Positions 62,694 to 64,000 of a stretch of 64,000 nucleotides of DNA are shown one piece after another (the stretch's first letter is position 1; the number at the start of each line of letters is the position of its first letter). The notes beneath the pieces were generated by a model. That model was not told the DNA's origin. It did not search any database and was given only the letters and a program-made list of their open reading frames with translations. The position numbers were made by a program, and so were the translations under genes. The stretch is from Methylophaga sp. 42_25_T18 (GTDB lineage Bacteria > Pseudomonadota > Gammaproteobacteria > Nitrosococcales > Methylophagaceae), in assembly GCA_002163085.1 (NCBI GenBank), contig MAAJ01000001.1, positions 124,001 through 188,000 on the forward strand, in the 5' to 3' direction.

Positions 62694-63419
62694 TCACTCA
62701 GGTTTTGACGACCATCTAGTCACCGGTTTTTTAACAAAGCGACCCGAGGGGAACAACTGCTTATAACGCCACCGTGAATTGATCGGGGTTAATGGGATCG
62801 TTCGTTTAGTCGCCACTACTATGGTTGCGCCGCCAAAAAGTGACCACCAATGTTTACCCCATTTATCCATCACTACCAATCTTGTTAACCACGTATTGTT
62901 ATTGATTGGCGGACAAAATAGATATTTTTCCGTTGCTACAACTTCAAAATTTAATAAGCCCAACCAATCTTTTATTCTGGCTAAACTAAAAAAATGACCG
63001 CGCCAAGGAGCTTGTGCCTGCCAAGAAAATAATCGCCTAATACCCCATAAACTTATTGGATTAAAACAACATAAAATGATCGTTCCATCCGCAACCAATA
63101 CCCGTTCAACTTCGCGTAAAACTTGGTGAGGATCGGCAGAAAACTCCAATACGTGTGGCAATAACAAATTATCCACACTATGGCATTTAAACGGTAAATA
63201 TTCAGCTTGACCATGTAAATCAGCGAGTGCCGCCATCATTGCCTGCTTATTCGCATGAGATACCTGTGGCAGAATATTTTTACCACCATCCACCTGCACA
63301 TGAAAATAGCCATGGAAGTGCCTACTTAAGGTCTGCAATAAGCCTTGCTCTTGCGTTAAAACATATTGGCCCAGTGGGCTTTGCCACCATTGAGTCATCA
63401 TCTTAGTTTTAACTGACAT
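62694..63419 (-). CDS. SAM-dependent methyltransferase-like protein
   Basis: 241 residues of the methyltransferase type 11 fold. VDNLLLPHVLEFSADPHQVLREVERVL matches the post-motif region of the family found next to rnhA and gloB, but the usual glycine-rich motif I (LxLGCG-type) is degenerate, reading FHVQVDGGKN. Whether it still binds SAM is unclear. The position divergent from gloB and upstream of rnhA is conserved in gammaproteobacteria. Substrate unknown. Confidence 0.8.
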   Translation of the reverse strand: MSVKTKMMTQWWQSPLGQYVLTQEQGLLQTLSRHFHGYFHVQVDGGKNILPQVSHANKQAMMAALADLHGQAEYLPFKCHSVDNLLLPHVLEFSADPHQVLREVERVLVADGTIILCCFNPISLWGIRRLFSWQAQAPWRGHFFSLARIKDWLGLLNFEVVATEKYLFCPPINNNTWLTRLVVMDKWGKHWWSLFGGATIVVATKRTIPLTPINSRWRYKQLFPSGRFVKKPVTRWSSKPE

Positions 63420-63456
63420 ATAATCAACCTTAATCTAGCCAAATAGAAAAATATTA

Positions 63457-64000
63457 ATGCTAAATATTCAAGCAGTACCAGCCCTAATCGATAATTATAT
63501 CTGGCTTATCCATTCCGTTGATAGCAATGAAATAATCATCGTGGACCCTGGCGATGCGACTCCCGTAATCAAAGTCATTACTGAACAACACTTATCCCCT
63601 GTTGCCATTCTAAACACTCACTACCATTATGACCATGTAGATGGGATCGCTGAATTAGTTGATCGATATCAGCTCCCTGTTTATGGCCCACCCAATTCGT
63701 TTGTTCCACGATTATCAACGTCGCTTTCTGCCACCGATAAACTCAGCGTACATCCTAAATTTCCAGATTTTGAGGTATTAGAGATTCCCGGTCATACCGC
63801 CACTCATATTGCTTACCGAGTTCATGACATGGTGTTTTGTGGTGATACCTTATTTGCATCAGGTTGTGGACGTTTATTGGGTGGTACCGCAGAACAACTG
63901 TTTAATTCCTTGCAACAGATCTGCTCGCTACCTACCGAGACAAAAATCTACTGTGGCCATGAATACACACAGTCCAATCTGAAGTTTGCATTAAAAGTGG
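63457..64000 (+). CDS. gloB: Hydroxyacylglutathione hydrolase (glyoxalase II), cut by window end
   Basis: The ATG at 63457 opens 181 codons to the window edge, out of about 250 expected. MBL-fold hydrolase with the metal motif THYHYDHVDG (family THHHxDHxGG; the second Gly is Asp here), later GHTATHIAY and FCGDTLFASGCGRL and the GHEYT site. Hydrolyses S-lactoylglutathione, the last step of the glyoxalase route that uses glutathione made by gshB in this window. Divergent from the methyltransferase gene, 37 nt away. Confidence 0.93.
   Translation, partial: MLNIQAVPALIDNYIWLIHSVDSNEIIIVDPGDATPVIKVITEQHLSPVAILNTHYHYDHVDGIAELVDRYQLPVYGPPNSFVPRLSTSLSATDKLSVHPKFPDFEVLEIPGHTATHIAYRVHDMVFCGDTLFASGCGRLLGGTAEQLFNSLQQICSLPTETKIYCGHEYTQSNLKFALKV

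Overview
The window looks like a chromosomal segment of a methylotrophic gammaproteobacterium, most like Methylophaga and its relatives. This is inferred from gene content, not from a database search. The main evidence is a tetrahydromethanopterin (H4MPT) C1 cluster (mtdA, a beta-RFAP synthase, mtdB, an ATP-grasp protein) beside a quinoprotein-dehydrogenase accessory pair, a set of C3-sugar genes (tkt, gap, pgk, pyk, Calvin-type class II fba), and classic gammaproteobacterial gene orders such as glyQ-glyS-gmhB-plsC, ispB/rplU-rpmA-obgE, grpE-dnaK-dnaJ-dapB and gloB/methyltransferase-rnhA-dnaQ. No rRNA, tRNA, CRISPR array, prophage or intact insertion sequence was seen.

Layout. 1-477: 5' part of gltX (minus strand). 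561-2745: periplasmic quinoprotein relay pair and a four-cysteine secreted protein facing it across a shared terminator. 2974-6947: H4MPT cluster. 7100-13500: glyQ-glyS-gmhB-plsC-fimX-like operon. 13581-16279: class GN sortase with its single LPQTA-tagged VIT/VWA substrate. 16451-19445: gshB-apbE-tonB. 19450-20390: a small accessory patch with a lipoprotein of unknown function and a truncated IS30-like transposase start. 20354-30393: CYTH phosphatase, uvrA, yajR-like, ssb, bcr-like, ampG, xthA, rpsT. 30543-32107: four small genes, three without recognised function. 32109-36166: proB, obgE, L27, L21 and ispB. 36191-38618: ferredoxin-hpnD-hpnE squalene module. 38691-40827: lipoprotein, YciK-like SDR and a diguanylate cyclase with a candidate sigma-54 promoter. 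40891-45788: rluB, trpS, M50 protease, serS, DUF190 and crcB. 45912-53732: central carbon genes. 53859-58446: dapB and the heat-shock genes with two sigma-32 type promoters. 58569-61249: a large hybrid sensor kinase split by a frameshift exactly at a triple pentanucleotide repeat. 61428-64000: dnaQ, rnhA, methyltransferase and divergent gloB (cut by the window end).

How the genes fit together. Formaldehyde produced by a PQQ methanol dehydrogenase (encoded elsewhere, with relay proteins here) would be oxidised on H4MPT through MtdB, and MtdA could link the C1 pool to NADPH or H4F. The tkt-gap-pgk-pyk-fba block would process C3 and C5 sugars from formaldehyde assimilation. Signalling is represented by a degenerate FimX-type c-di-GMP effector, an active-looking diguanylate cyclase and the frameshifted hybrid kinase.

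The strongest candidates for follow-up are the pentanucleotide-repeat frameshift in the hybrid kinase (possible phase variation), the mtdA-mptG-mtdB-ATP-grasp arrangement with its quinoprotein relay neighbours, the dedicated sortase pair, and the IS30-scarred lipoprotein patch.
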